Counted from the first letter of the stretch, positions 17,239 through 26,394 are shown. The stretch: DNA of 64,000 nucleotides from GWE2-42-39 sp963668595 (GCA_963668595.1 OY764876.1:2046001-2110000); one strand, 5' to 3'. Numbers and translations are program-made. The notes: a model not told the origin generated them from the letters alone.

Positions 17239-17317
17239 TTTATAAATCAATATCAGAAAGAAAAACAACAATTAATGTATCTGTGAATATTGTAATTGCT
17301 ATTATTCAATTTTTCTG

Positions 17318-17347
17318 TTTGTTTTATTTTTAAACTTTTTACTTTTG
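17318..17347 (+). promoter_or_regulatory. Promoter of the small ferredoxin gene
   Basis: TTTG (17318-17321), 18-base spacer, TACTTTTG (17340-17347): both elements of the Bacteroidota housekeeping promoter at close to the standard distance. The predicted leader is about 28 bases. Confidence 0.75.
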
Positions 17348-17380
17348 CAAGAAATATTTTAACCCAAAAAATAAAAAATT

Positions 17381-17551
17381 ATGGCTTATACAATTTCAGA
17401 CGAATGTATCGCTTGCGGTACTTGCATTGATGAGTGTCCAGTAGAAGCAATCAGCGAAGGCGATATCTATAAAATTGATGCAGATCTTTGTACTGACTGT
17501 GGTTCTTGTGCCGAAGTTTGTCCTGTTGCTGCAATTTCTGTTGCAGAATAA
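17381..17551 (+). CDS. 2[4Fe-4S] ferredoxin
   Basis: 56 residues: a complete bacterial-type ferredoxin with two C-x2-C-x2-C-x3-CP clusters, CIACGTCIDECP at 9-20 and CTDCGSCAEVCP at 37-48. It is a soluble low-potential electron carrier. The gene is monocistronic with a strong promoter and a terminator, as expected for an abundant protein. Possible partners in this window are the NfnAB proteins at 31-34 kb, which use ferredoxin; that link is inference. Confidence 0.97.
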   Translation: MAYTISDECIACGTCIDECPVEAISEGDIYKIDADLCTDCGSCAEVCPVAAISVAE

Positions 17552-17575
17552 GCAGTTCAGCATTATACCGAATTC

Positions 17576-17605
17576 AAGCCTGGCTTATGCCGGGCTTTTT
17601 TGTTT
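17576..17605 (+). terminator. Terminator of the ferredoxin gene
   Basis: Nine-pair stem AAGCCTGGC / GCCGGGCTT (one G-T pair), TTAT loop, then a long T-rich tract. Confidence 0.85.
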
Positions 17606-17647
17606 TATGGCTTTGCTATATTTTCGAATGAATTTCTCGTTCATAAA

Positions 17648-17688
17648 AAAATAAGGCCGAAACAAATTACTTGCCCCAGCCTTATTTG
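17648..17688 (-). terminator. Probable terminator of the DUF1573 gene
   Basis: Arms AAATAAGGC and GCCTTATTT flank a loop of about 21 bases; on the minus strand the hairpin is followed by a run of T. Confidence 0.55.
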
Positions 17689-17706
17689 TTTACGCAAAGC
17701 AGATAA

Positions 17707-18798
17707 TTATTGCGCAGCTAAAATATTGGATGTAATCCGAAGATAAGTAGTTGGATTCTTCGGGTCATTTGTAATCACTGTAATCGATTTAGTTTGGGCC
17801 CCCATTTTACCGGTAGAATCAAAAACTACTTTCAACGGAACACTCTCGTTTTGGGCAATTACTGTTTTCTGTGGAGTAACAGCAGTACATCCGCACGATG
17901 AAGTTACATTGCGAATAATCAAATCACGCTTGCCTGTATTTTTTAGCATGAATGTGTGTTCCACCTTTTCACCTTGCTTAATGTCTCCAAACTCATGGTC
18001 TTTGCCGTCGAACTCAACCACCGGAGCATTTTGCAAATCTTGTGGCGAAAGTTTCGAGAAATCTTCCTCAATGGTAGTGCTCACGCCAACACGGTTACGA
18101 TAATCTGAAACCCCGTCGATATCCAGATAGATATTGTCCATTACAAAACCATATACATTTTTTTTCGAAGCATCGAAACTAAGTGTAAGAATCGCTTTTC
18201 CGTTTGGTTTTATTGTTGGAGAAGAAACCGTTGCTGTCATGTAAGGAGGTGTTTCTTTTACGCCTACTTTTACTTCTTTATCAGTGTCATTCACCAGCTC
18301 CAGCGTCTCTGTTTTTGTTTCGCTTTCTGTTTGTTTTGTGAACGCGATGTGATTCGTTTTTGCTCTCAATGGACCAATGGTACGCGGATAAACTTCAGCC
18401 AATGTTTTTTCGCGTGGAAGAACTTCTCCTTTTATAATCAATGTCACGTTTGAATTTTCGGCATTCGAAACAACCCGAATTGTCTTGTTGAATGTTCCCG
18501 GGCGATCTTTGGGATCATAACTCACTTTAATATACCCTTTTTCTCCCGGAGCCAGAGGCTTGCGAATCCATTCAGGAGTAGTACATCCGCACGAAGGCTG
18601 AACATTGTTCAGAATCAAAGGAACATCTCCTTTGTTCACAAACGCAAACGAATAGGTTTGTACTCCTGCTTCTTCCTTGAAAGTTCCGTAATCGTGCGTG
18701 ATTTTTTCAAATTCAATTTTTGCTTTTCCTTGCTGGGCAAACAATTGCTGCGTTCCCAGTAGTAATACAAGCACGAATAAATTCAATGCAATTCTCAT
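17707..18798 (-). CDS. Secreted protein with two DUF1573 (Ig-like) domains
   Basis: 363 residues. The signal peptide is ALNLFVLVLLLGTQQLFA with cleavage before QQGK. Two DUF1573 domains follow, at about 25-130 and 255-360, each with the family core: IEFEKITHDYGTF ... VQPSCGCTTPEW in the first, HEFGDIKQGEKVEHTF ... SSCGCTAVTPQ in the second. Between them is an ASH/Ig-like stretch of about 110 residues. The paired cysteines of the SCGCT motif are characteristic. These are envelope proteins of unknown role, very common in Bacteroidota. The gene stands alone. Confidence 0.9.
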   Translation of the reverse strand: MRIALNLFVLVLLLGTQQLFAQQGKAKIEFEKITHDYGTFKEEAGVQTYSFAFVNKGDVPLILNNVQPSCGCTTPEWIRKPLAPGEKGYIKVSYDPKDRPGTFNKTIRVVSNAENSNVTLIIKGEVLPREKTLAEVYPRTIGPLRAKTNHIAFTKQTESETKTETLELVNDTDKEVKVGVKETPPYMTATVSSPTIKPNGKAILTLSFDASKKNVYGFVMDNIYLDIDGVSDYRNRVGVSTTIEEDFSKLSPQDLQNAPVVEFDGKDHEFGDIKQGEKVEHTFMLKNTGKRDLIIRNVTSSCGCTAVTPQKTVIAQNESVPLKVVFDSTGKMGAQTKSITVITNDPKNPTTYLRITSNILAAQ

Positions 18799-19006
18799 AA
18801 TGTTTCTATTTTATTCTTTTTGAAAAATAAGTTTCAAATATATAAAGCATTGTGGATTTACGCTCGTTATTTTACACAAAGCTAAAAATAGAATTCCGGA
18901 CCTGCTGTTAATGCCCATAAAGTTTTGTTAATGAAATGTTAATCGGTCGTTTTATTTTTGAAAATATGTAGTTTCGCAGTGAATAACAGAGAATAAACAG
19001 GCTTTT

Positions 19007-20386
19007 ATGATTCGAAATTCAATCCGCTACATCGTAATATTGGCTACTTTTTCGGTATTCGGCATACTGTTAATTCAATTTTTGTTCCTGAAAAAAGCAA
19101 TCGACATTAGCGACAATCGTTTTCAGGAAGACATCAATTCGGCGTTGTACGATGTTGCCAGCGATTTAATTGAATACAACAACCGGGTTCACGGCAGCGA
19201 AACTAAAATTGCCGACATGTCGCCGGTCGAACAGATTTCGTGCAAATACTACGTTGTAAATGTAAATCATCAGATTGACCCTCATTTGCTCGAACATTAC
19301 CTGATTACTCATTTCAGAAGAAAACACATTAAAATTGATTTTGAATATGCCATTTACGATTGTGAATCGGATAAAATGGAACATGGCAGACTAATTAAAG
19401 CCGACGATATTTACAATCCGTTCTTTTCGTACCAGGAAGAAGATACATTGAAAGGATGCAGCCAGGAAGAAATTGCTTTTGACACCTTAAATAACGGAGG
19501 GAAGAAAAAAGGCTGCGCTCAAAAATGCAATTTACCGAAATGTGAAAAATACGTGTATTATTTTGGGGTGCATTTTCCCGACCGATCCAAATTTTTCCAT
19601 TCGCGGCTAAAATTATGGTACATGGGAACCGGTATTTTACTCATCGTACTTTTGTTTTTCGGTTACGCTCTTTATACCATTATAAAACAACGACGGCTAA
19701 GCGAAGTGCAGAAAAATTTCATCAATAATCTGACTCACGAGTTTAAAACGCCAATCGCATCAATTGGGTTGGCTGCCAAAGTCATCAGCGAACCATCAAT
19801 TGTAAATCAGCCAGGCCGACTAAGTGAATATGCACGCATTATTACGGAACAAAACAAGCGACTTCTCTCTCAGGTAGAAAAAGTATTGCAAATGGCATCG
19901 ATTGAAAAGAAGCGACTGCAATTAACTACCGAAACCATCGATTTAAATGCATTTATCACAAAAACAATCGAAGATTTTAAGAACAGTCAGAACGGAAATG
20001 CAATTCAGATTCGCGCTCATCTACCCCAGGAAACGATTTCAATACAAACTGATATTCTTCATTTCTCAAATCTGATATTCAATATCCTCGACAATGCTGT
20101 AAAATACTGTGACCAGATTCCTGAAATTGATGTGTCGCTGCAACGAGAGGCTGGCCATTTATTGTTGTCGTTTGCCGACAATGGAATTGGTATTCCGAAA
20201 GAGTACCGCAAAAAAGTTTTTGGCCGATTTTACCGAATCCCAACTGGCGACATTCATAATGTAAAAGGTTTTGGTCTGGGGCTCGATTACGTGAAAAAAA
20301 TCACCGATCGGCACCGATGGAAAATCAGGATAGAAGACAATTCGCCAAAAGGCACTATATTTATTCTGAAAATCCCGAAAAAATAG
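19007..20386 (+). CDS. Sensor histidine kinase with cysteine-rich periplasmic domain
   Basis: 459 residues. Membrane helices at about 8-28 and 204-226 enclose a periplasmic sensor of about 175 residues. That domain has six cysteines, three of them clustered as C-x3-C-x4-C (GCAQKCNLPKCEKY, residues 169-182). The cytoplasmic part has His244 in NNLTHEFKTPIAS, the N box FNILDNAVKYC, SFADNGIGIP, and GFGLGLDYVKKI. Overall layout resembles the RprX kinase of Bacteroides. The response regulator gene starts three bases after the stop, so the two are one operon. The cysteines hint at a redox or metal signal, which is inference. Confidence 0.93.
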   Translation: MIRNSIRYIVILATFSVFGILLIQFLFLKKAIDISDNRFQEDINSALYDVASDLIEYNNRVHGSETKIADMSPVEQISCKYYVVNVNHQIDPHLLEHYLITHFRRKHIKIDFEYAIYDCESDKMEHGRLIKADDIYNPFFSYQEEDTLKGCSQEEIAFDTLNNGGKKKGCAQKCNLPKCEKYVYYFGVHFPDRSKFFHSRLKLWYMGTGILLIVLLFFGYALYTIIKQRRLSEVQKNFINNLTHEFKTPIASIGLAAKVISEPSIVNQPGRLSEYARIITEQNKRLLSQVEKVLQMASIEKKRLQLTTETIDLNAFITKTIEDFKNSQNGNAIQIRAHLPQETISIQTDILHFSNLIFNILDNAVKYCDQIPEIDVSLQREAGHLLLSFADNGIGIPKEYRKKVFGRFYRIPTGDIHNVKGFGLGLDYVKKITDRHRWKIRIEDNSPKGTIFILKIPKK

Positions 20387-20389
20387 CCT

Positions 20390-21112
20390 ATGGACTTTCC
20401 TGGAGAACACATTTTTTTCGTCGAAGACGATCCGACCTTAAATTTCATTGTAAAAGATAATCTGATGCAGCATGGCTACCAGGTTACTGCTTTGGATGAT
20501 GGGCAAAAAGCGTTGAATACATTTGAGCCCGGCAAATTCAGCATCTGTATTCTTGATGTAATGTTGCCACATAAAGATGGTTTTGCGGTTGCACAGGAAA
20601 TCAGGAAAAAAGACGATCACGTACCAATTATTTTTCTGACGGCCAAATCGATGACCGAAGATCGTATAAAAGGCTTATCGCTTGGTGGCGACGATTACAT
20701 CACCAAACCTTTCAGCATGGAAGAGCTGTTGCTCCGCATCCGGGTATTTCTGAAACGAAGTATCAAACAAGGAGAAACAACTGAAGAAACGGGTTGCTGT
20801 CGGGTTGGTAATTACAACTTCTATTTCGATAATTTAATTCTGGAGCTCGATAACGAACGAAAAACCCTCACCTATAAAGAAGCCGAACTGTTGCGCTATT
20901 TCTGCGACAACCCGAATAAAGTATTAAGCCGGTCCGAAATTTTGATGAATGTTTGGGGCTCCGACGATTATTATCTCGGGCGTAGTCTGGATGTTTTTAT
21001 TTCCCGCCTTCGTCGTTACCTGAAAGACGATCCGGAAATTAAAATTCTAAACTTACATGGAATTGGATTTCGATTCAATGCCAGAATAATCAAAGGGAAA
21101 ATACAAGCATAG
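20390..21112 (+). CDS. OmpR-family response regulator
   Basis: 240 residues. Receiver domain 1-120 with the acidic pair VEDD (12-14), phospho-acceptor Asp56 in CILDVMLPHKDG, and Lys106 in YITKPFSM. The C-terminal winged helix-turn-helix (about 140-235) has ERKTLTYKEAELLRYFCDN, SRSEILMNVWG, RSLDVFISRLRRYLK and LHGIGFRF, as in OmpR/PhoB and Bacteroides RprY. It is the partner of the kinase just upstream and ends with a clear terminator. Confidence 0.95.
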   Translation: MDFPGEHIFFVEDDPTLNFIVKDNLMQHGYQVTALDDGQKALNTFEPGKFSICILDVMLPHKDGFAVAQEIRKKDDHVPIIFLTAKSMTEDRIKGLSLGGDDYITKPFSMEELLLRIRVFLKRSIKQGETTEETGCCRVGNYNFYFDNLILELDNERKTLTYKEAELLRYFCDNPNKVLSRSEILMNVWGSDDYYLGRSLDVFISRLRRYLKDDPEIKILNLHGIGFRFNARIIKGKIQA

Positions 21113-21120
21113 CATAAAAA

Positions 21121-21160
21121 AAGAAAGATGAGTTGCATTCAAACAGCTCATCTTTCTTTT
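21121..21160 (+). terminator. Terminator of the two-component operon
   Basis: 15-pair stem AAGAAAGATGAGTTG / CAGCTCATCTTTCTT (one G-T pair) with an 8-base loop, followed by T. Confidence 0.85.
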
Positions 21161-21182
21161 CATCAGCAAAATAAATTTGTAT

Positions 21183-22046
21183 TTACTTGATGTATTTTGC
21201 CTCGTTAATGAATTCAAGACTTTTCTTTACACTTTCAAGAGGAGCATAATTATAACGTTCCACTTCAACAATGTAATATTTCATTCCAGCTTTTTTAGCC
21301 ATTTTAAATGGAGTTTCGAAGTCCATTTTTCCGCTTTCGCCCAATTCTTTTTCATCTTTTACATGAAATGAAAGGAAACGCTTTGGATATTGGTTGAAAT
21401 AATCAACCGCATTTTTTCCACCTTCAGCAATCCAATATAAATCGAGTTGGAAGAATACTTTCGCAGGGTCTGTATTTTTCAGCATGAAATCGTAAATAAT
21501 CTGGCCTTCCAATTCTTTAAATTCTCCGGCATGATTGTGATACCCAAATTTAATTCCCTGAGCAGCACATTTCTCGCCCACAGCATTAAAATAATCGCAA
21601 TACAATTTCAATCCTTCCAGACTTTCGTATGCCAGTTTGCTCATCGATGGCTGAACAATGTATTTCACACCAGCTCGTTTGTTTGCATCAATACATTGAT
21701 CCCACCAAGCCATAATTTCATCCCATTTACTTCTGTCAGGAACCATTCCTCCACAGTGAGCCGAGATTACTTTCATTCCGTTTTTTTCGGCCAAAGCACG
21801 AAAATCTTCCGGTTCCATGCCATATAATTTACCATCGCCATAACCAGCAGTTTCTACTGCTGTATAGCCCATTTCGCCCAATTGCTGGATCGTTCCGGCA
21901 ACATCTTTTTTCATGTCATCGCGTACCGACCACAACTGAATACCTACATCTTTTTTTGTTGATTTTTCGGTAACACCAGCGCCAACCGATAATAAAGAAA
22001 GTGAAACCAAGATCAATGATTTTACCAGTTTAGTTTTTAGGTTCAT
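21183..22046 (-). CDS. Secreted sugar phosphate isomerase/epimerase-like TIM-barrel protein
   Basis: 287 residues from the ATG at 22046. The frame is open 17 codons further up, but a promoter element lies in that extension. A signal peptide (LVKSLILVSLSLLSVGAGV) is followed by a xylose-isomerase-like TIM barrel: VGIQLWSVRDDM, YTAVETAGYG, VISAHCGG, FGYHNHAGEFKEL, FFQLDLYWIAEGG, SFHVKDEKE and YIVEVERYN. The metal ligands E, D, H and E can be picked out in these strands. Family members isomerise or epimerise sugars and inositols; exported forms occur in Bacteroidota near glycan genes. The substrate is not known, and no carbohydrate genes adjoin. Confidence 0.85.
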   Translation of the reverse strand: MNLKTKLVKSLILVSLSLLSVGAGVTEKSTKKDVGIQLWSVRDDMKKDVAGTIQQLGEMGYTAVETAGYGDGKLYGMEPEDFRALAEKNGMKVISAHCGGMVPDRSKWDEIMAWWDQCIDANKRAGVKYIVQPSMSKLAYESLEGLKLYCDYFNAVGEKCAAQGIKFGYHNHAGEFKELEGQIIYDFMLKNTDPAKVFFQLDLYWIAEGGKNAVDYFNQYPKRFLSFHVKDEKELGESGKMDFETPFKMAKKAGMKYYIVEVERYNYAPLESVKKSLEFINEAKYIK

Positions 22047-22083
22047 AATATTAAATTTTGAAATGAATAGTAATGTGTCAGCA

Positions 22084-22091
22084 CAAAAATA
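22084..22091 (-). promoter_or_regulatory. -7 promoter element for the TIM-barrel gene
   Basis: TATTTTTG on the minus strand (exact TAnnTTTG), 37 bases before the start codon at 22046. Supports the shorter start. Confidence 0.5.
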
Positions 22092-22117
22092 ACACAATTT
22101 CGGTACCGATAAACTGA

Positions 22118-22150
22118 AAAGCCCCGATCAAATTAAATGATCAGGGCTTT
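22118..22150 (-). terminator. Terminator of grpE-dnaJ
   Basis: 13-pair stem with arms AAAGCCCTGATCA and TGATCGGGGCTTT read on the minus strand (one T-G pair), 7-base loop, then TTCAG. Located 20 bases after dnaJ. Confidence 0.75.
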
Positions 22151-22170
22151 CCTTTAGGCATTCGTGCCGT

Positions 22171-23322
22171 TTATTCAAAAATATCTTTCATCCGCTCGAA
22201 GAAATTCTTTTCTCCGGGTTTCGGCGAATCAGCAAAATTTTCGGACTGCTGTAATTTTTCAAGCAGCTTTTTCTCTTCCGAATTAATTTTCTTTGGAATC
22301 CATACGTGCACACGCACCAACAAATCACCACGCCCGTAGCCATTTACATCGGGCAAACCTTTGCCACGCAGGCGCAATACTTTTTCAGGCTGAGTTCCGG
22401 CATCAATTTTCACTTTTACCTTGCTGTCGATGGTCGGAATTTCGGCAGTAGTTCCCATTACAATCTCAGGGAAAGTAACAAATAAATTATAGATCAGATT
22501 ATTTCCATCACGCACTAATTCCTGATGTTCTTCTTCTCCAATAACGACAAGTAAATCGCCATTCACGCCTCCACGGCGCCCGGCATTTCCTTTGCCCGAA
22601 ACATTCAGTTGCATGCCTTCGCCAACTCCTGCCGGAATTCGAACTGAAATTACTTCGTCTTCGCGAACCACTCCTTCGCCCTGGCAATGAGAACATTTAT
22701 TACGAATCATTTGGCCTTCGCCATTACAGGTCGGGCAAGCTGTTGTTTGCTGCATTTGTCCGAGTAAAGTCTGAGTAACACGCGTAACATGACCACTTCC
22801 CCTGCAGGTTGAGCAGGTTTCGTAGTCAGTGCCGTTCTGAGCTCCGGTTCCATTACAATGCGTACAGGCTACATATTTTTTTACCTTCAGCTTTTTCTCA
22901 ACGCCATTGGCAACATCACTCAAAGTAAGGGTCACTTTTACACGCAAATCGGATCCGCGATGTACCCGGCGACCACGACTACGCGAATTGCCAAAGCCAC
23001 CAAAACCGCCAAAGCCTGCTCCGCCAAAAATATCGCCGAACATCGAGAAAATATCGTCCATCGACATATCGTGCCCACTAAACCCACTGGCACCATTGCC
23101 CATGCCTGCATGCCCAAACTGGTCGTAACGCTGACGTTTTTCCGGACTGCTAAGCACTTCGTATGCCTCGGCTGCCTCCTTGAATTTCTCCTCAGCTTCT
23201 TTATTATCCGGGTTCTTATCCGGGTGATACTGAAGTGCTTTTTTCCGGTAGGCTTTTTTTATTTCCTCCGCCGTAGCCGTTTTACTGACTTCTAATATTT
23301 CGTAAAAATCTTTTTTTGTCAT
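22171..23322 (-). CDS. dnaJ: Molecular chaperone DnaJ (Hsp40)
   Basis: 383 residues from the ATG at 23322, which is preceded by AGGAC and avoids the 11-base overlap with grpE of the longer frame (23349). The J domain has His-Pro-Asp at 33-35. A Gly/Phe-rich linker follows (GGAGFGGFGGFG), then four zinc-binding repeats (CTHCNGTG, CSTCRGSG, CPTCNGEG, CSHCQGEG) and the C-terminal substrate domain. It stimulates DnaK ATPase in protein folding. dnaK itself is not in the window. It forms an operon with grpE. Confidence 0.96.
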   Translation of the reverse strand: MTKKDFYEILEVSKTATAEEIKKAYRKKALQYHPDKNPDNKEAEEKFKEAAEAYEVLSSPEKRQRYDQFGHAGMGNGASGFSGHDMSMDDIFSMFGDIFGGAGFGGFGGFGNSRSRGRRVHRGSDLRVKVTLTLSDVANGVEKKLKVKKYVACTHCNGTGAQNGTDYETCSTCRGSGHVTRVTQTLLGQMQQTTACPTCNGEGQMIRNKCSHCQGEGVVREDEVISVRIPAGVGEGMQLNVSGKGNAGRRGGVNGDLLVVIGEEEHQELVRDGNNLIYNLFVTFPEIVMGTTAEIPTIDSKVKVKIDAGTQPEKVLRLRGKGLPDVNGYGRGDLLVRVHVWIPKKINSEEKKLLEKLQQSENFADSPKPGEKNFFERMKDIFE

Positions 23323-23338
23323 TTGTCCTGTTTTGTAA

Positions 23339-23908
23339 TTATTCGCCAATTACCACTTTTGCGAACCGGATCACTTTTTCGTTCAACAAATACCCTTTTT
23401 GAACCACATCCACATTTTTCCCTTTCAAATCTTCGGTTGGAGCCGGAATTTTTGTAATTGCCTCATGCAAATCAGTATCAAAATCGGTTCCCATGGCCTC
23501 AATTTCTTTCACCCCATTTTGCTTCAAAAATTCCTGAAACTTATTATAAATCAGCTTCACGCCATCCACTACCGGATCATTTTCAGATGTCTGGTTCATA
23601 TTCTGCATTGCACGTTCAAAATCGTCAATCACAGGTAAAATACTTACCAAAACACTTTCTCCTGCCGATTTCATCAACTCCATTCGTTCTTTCAGTGTTC
23701 TCTTTCTGAAATTATCGAACTCGGCTTGCAAACGAATGTGTTTATCTTTCAGTCCTGCCAATTCATCCTGAAGTTTCTCAAGTTCTTCTTCTGCATGATT
23801 TTTTTTCGACGCTTTTTTCTTGCTGTCTTTTTTATCGTGTTTTTCCGCCGTAGATTGTTCTGTTTCCGGCGTATTGCTTGCTTCGTTGGTTACTTTTTCT
23901 TCTGACAT
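23339..23908 (-). CDS. grpE: Nucleotide exchange factor GrpE
   Basis: 189 residues. The N-terminal ~50 residues are acidic and lysine-rich, then a long coiled coil (EEELEKLQDELAGLKDKHIRLQAEFDNFRKRT) gives the dimer stalk. The beta-wing domain ends with DVVQKGYLLNEKVIRFAKVVI, the conserved C-terminal signature. It releases ADP from DnaK. The dnaJ gene follows after 16 bases. A TATTTTTG element lies 40 bases upstream. Confidence 0.96.
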   Translation of the reverse strand: MSEEKVTNEASNTPETEQSTAEKHDKKDSKKKASKKNHAEEELEKLQDELAGLKDKHIRLQAEFDNFRKRTLKERMELMKSAGESVLVSILPVIDDFERAMQNMNQTSENDPVVDGVKLIYNKFQEFLKQNGVKEIEAMGTDFDTDLHEAITKIPAPTEDLKGKNVDVVQKGYLLNEKVIRFAKVVIGE

Positions 23909-23947
23909 ATCTATATTGAATTAATTTTTTTCGGTTCTGATCGGTTA

Positions 23948-23955
23948 CAAAAATA
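23948..23955 (-). promoter_or_regulatory. -7 promoter element for grpE-dnaJ
   Basis: TATTTTTG on the minus strand (exact consensus), 40 bases before grpE. No CIRCE-type inverted repeat was seen around it. Confidence 0.5.
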
Positions 23956-24068
23956 CTGCCATCTGCCGAAACTAGACAGATTGACACCTTCGGAAAAGAT
24001 GGAAATGACAATTTGATAAAAATAAGTATGACAGATCGGTTGCAACTACATTTTACAATCCATCATTA

Positions 24069-25088
24069 TCAATCAATTATATTCACTTCGCACTGCAAAT
24101 GTACGCCAAACCGATGGAATACCGATTGCTGAATACTGACAGACAAATCGTACACTTCGCGCCCTGTTGCTCCGCCATAATTTACCAACACCAGTGCCTG
24201 TTTCTCGTGTACTCCTGCATCTCCTTTCCGATAGCCCTTCCATCCACACTGATCGATCAGCCAACCTGCCGCCAATTTTACTCGTCCCTCTCCTGCTTGA
24301 TAAATTGGCAACGCTGGATGGCTAATTTTCAGTCTGGTTGCAAATTCTTCATCCACTACCGGATTAGTAAAAAAACTACCCGCATTGCCAAGCAACGCCG
24401 GATCAGGCAATTTCAAACGGCGAATCGCCGACACTGCATCCCTGATATTTTTAAGTGAAGGACCACCCAATTTATCCACTTCATGATTTAAATCGCCGTA
24501 GCCCAATTTAAATTCTGAAATTTTATTCAGGCGAAAAATAACACGGGTAACTACAAAACGATTTTTCAGTTCATGCTTAAAAATGCTGTCGCGATATGCA
24601 AACTGACATTCTCTGGCTTGTAAAACAAATTCATTTCCCGAAGGTAATTCAATTCCTTGTACCGAATCGATACAATCACAAGCTTCAACGCCATAAGCCC
24701 CGATATTCTGAACAGGCGATGCCCCTACTTTTCCCGGAATCAGCGACAGATTTTCCAGTCCGCCCCAATTATTTTCAACCGAAAAAGCAACTAAATCATT
24801 CCATTCAACGCCAGCGCCAGCTTCAACCCAAACATGAGTTTCGTTTTCGCTTATTTTGCGAATACCGCCCACCGAAGCACGAATTACCAATCCATTGAAA
24901 TCGTTCACAAAAAGCATATTGCTTCCTCCGCCTAAAATCAACAAAGACTCGTTGGCAGAGTACAAATCCGATCGTAAAAAATTTGTTAGTTCCTCTGGAT
25001 CAGTGAATTCAAAAAAAGAAGCAACCCGTGCTTCTGTGCCAAAAGTATGTTCTCCTTTAAGTGAAAAGTTATGCTGAAAATTAATCAT
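24069..25088 (-). CDS. murB: UDP-N-acetylmuramate dehydrogenase
   Basis: 339 residues from the ATG at 25088; a perfect TAnnTTTG element (25103-25110) lies inside the longer frame and fixes this start. It reduces UDP-GlcNAc-enolpyruvate to UDP-MurNAc with NADPH and FAD in peptidoglycan synthesis. Visible are HTFGTEARVASF, the FAD phosphate loop ILGGGSNMLF, SLIPGKVGASPVQNIGAYGVE, and the catalytic GNAGSFFTNP segment with its serine. The C-terminal CEVNI glutamate is also kept. It is the type I form with the tyrosine loop AYRDSIFK, like E. coli. Confidence 0.96.
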   Translation of the reverse strand: MINFQHNFSLKGEHTFGTEARVASFFEFTDPEELTNFLRSDLYSANESLLILGGGSNMLFVNDFNGLVIRASVGGIRKISENETHVWVEAGAGVEWNDLVAFSVENNWGGLENLSLIPGKVGASPVQNIGAYGVEACDCIDSVQGIELPSGNEFVLQARECQFAYRDSIFKHELKNRFVVTRVIFRLNKISEFKLGYGDLNHEVDKLGGPSLKNIRDAVSAIRRLKLPDPALLGNAGSFFTNPVVDEEFATRLKISHPALPIYQAGEGRVKLAAGWLIDQCGWKGYRKGDAGVHEKQALVLVNYGGATGREVYDLSVSIQQSVFHRFGVHLQCEVNIID

Positions 25089-25102
25089 ATCCGAAATTTG
25101 CC

Positions 25103-25110
25103 CAAAGATA
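25103..25110 (-). promoter_or_regulatory. -7 promoter element for murB
   Basis: TATCTTTG on the minus strand, exact TAnnTTTG match, 15 bases before murB, implying a very short leader. Confidence 0.5.
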
Positions 25111-25206
25111 ACCAGCCCCTGCCAATTATCAACCCGAAGTTTATTCTTTACTGACAAAATCCGCCGTTCTACCGATTTCAGGAAACAAAAATCAGCTCAT
25201 TACCTC

Positions 25207-25214
25207 TATATTTG
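25207..25214 (+). promoter_or_regulatory. -7 promoter element for the glycosyltransferase gene
   Basis: TATATTTG on the plus strand, exact consensus, 65 bases before the start at 25279. Confidence 0.45.
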
Positions 25215-25278
25215 TGCCGGTTCAATAATTTAAAACCAACAAAAACGATACATTTACAAGAACAAATTTAAGTTGGCA

Positions 25279-26388
25279 ATGAAACGAATTGCAATTAGCG
25301 TGATTAACGATCTGGTGACCGACAACCGGGTGCACAAAGTAGCCACTACCTTGCAGGAGATGGGTTATGATGTTACGCTAATCGGACGTTTGCTACCAAA
25401 TAGTTTGCCGCTGAACCGCACCTACAATACCCGGCGCATGAGCCTGTTTTTCAACAAAGGGCCTCTTTTTTATGCCGAATACAACCTGCGCCTGTTTTTC
25501 ATTTTGCTCTTTTCGAAATTCAACACCTTTGTGGCCAACGACCTCGACACGCTTCTCCCCAATTATGTTGTAGCCCGAATTACAGGAGGACAACTTTTTT
25601 ACGATAGCCACGAATATTTCACAGAGGTTCCGGAACTTATCGATCGCCCGAAAGTAAAGCATTCGTGGGAAAAACTGGAACAAGGACTGCTACCCAATAT
25701 CCGCAATGCGTACACCGTGTGTAACTCGATTGCCGAAACGTATCGTTACCGCTACGGAACCTTTTTCCATGTAGTGCGCAATGTTCCCGAACGGCAAATA
25801 AAGAAAGAGATTCCCCCTGACAAGAAGCTGGATTTCGGTGGCCGCAAAATTATTTTGTACCAGGGAGCTCTCAACATAGGAAGGGGACTGGAACCAATGA
25901 TTCGAGCCATGCAGTTTATTGACGATGCTGTGCTGGTAATTGTAGGAACGGGAGATGTTGCCAATTCGTTGCTGGCAATGACGTCGAACCTGGGACTCCG
26001 GCAAAAAGTGCATTTTCTGGGGCGCATCCCGTTTGACGAAGTACAATTTATTACCGTACAAGCCGATCTGGGAATTTCAATTGAAGAAGATCTAGGTTTG
26101 AACTATCGCTATGCCTTACCCAACAAGCTTTTCGATTACATTCAGGCTGAAGTTCCGGTACTGGTATCGAACCTTCCGGAAATGAAAAAAATTGTGAGCG
26201 ACTACCGGATTGGAGCTATTCTCGACAGTCATGAGCCACAACAAATGGCCCGGCAAATCACAGAATTATTGCGTAATACTAAAAAGATTTCGGAATGGAA
26301 AACCAATCTGAAAGTAGCAGCTGAAGAACTTTGCTGGGAAAACGAGAAAAAAGTGTTGCAAGACCTTTACCGATTGGGCGACCGATAA
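25279..26388 (+). CDS. Glycosyltransferase, GT4-like
   Basis: 369 residues from ATG 25279. The N-terminal Rossmann-like half starts IAISVINDLVTDNRVHKVATTLQEMGYDVTLIGR, the usual acceptor-domain opening in family 4 enzymes. The C-terminal half has LYQGALNIGRGLEPMIRAM, LVIVGTGDVANSLL, KVHFLGRIPFDEV, and the donor-binding glutamates around SIEEDLGLNYRYALPNKLFDYIQAEVPVLVSNLPEM. It is probably cytoplasmic and adds a sugar from a nucleotide-sugar donor. The substrate is unknown; no polysaccharide cluster surrounds it. It converges with the helicase gene, with 6 bases between stops. Confidence 0.87.
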   Translation: MKRIAISVINDLVTDNRVHKVATTLQEMGYDVTLIGRLLPNSLPLNRTYNTRRMSLFFNKGPLFYAEYNLRLFFILLFSKFNTFVANDLDTLLPNYVVARITGGQLFYDSHEYFTEVPELIDRPKVKHSWEKLEQGLLPNIRNAYTVCNSIAETYRYRYGTFFHVVRNVPERQIKKEIPPDKKLDFGGRKIILYQGALNIGRGLEPMIRAMQFIDDAVLVIVGTGDVANSLLAMTSNLGLRQKVHFLGRIPFDEVQFITVQADLGISIEEDLGLNYRYALPNKLFDYIQAEVPVLVSNLPEMKKIVSDYRIGAILDSHEPQQMARQITELLRNTKKISEWKTNLKVAAEELCWENEKKVLQDLYRLGDR

Positions 26389-26394
26389 GTTTCT

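Noticed and set aside
17381..17551. Ferredoxin as a subunit of a larger neighbouring complex
   Set aside because: It has its own two-element promoter and terminator; nth upstream is unrelated, so there is no operon support.
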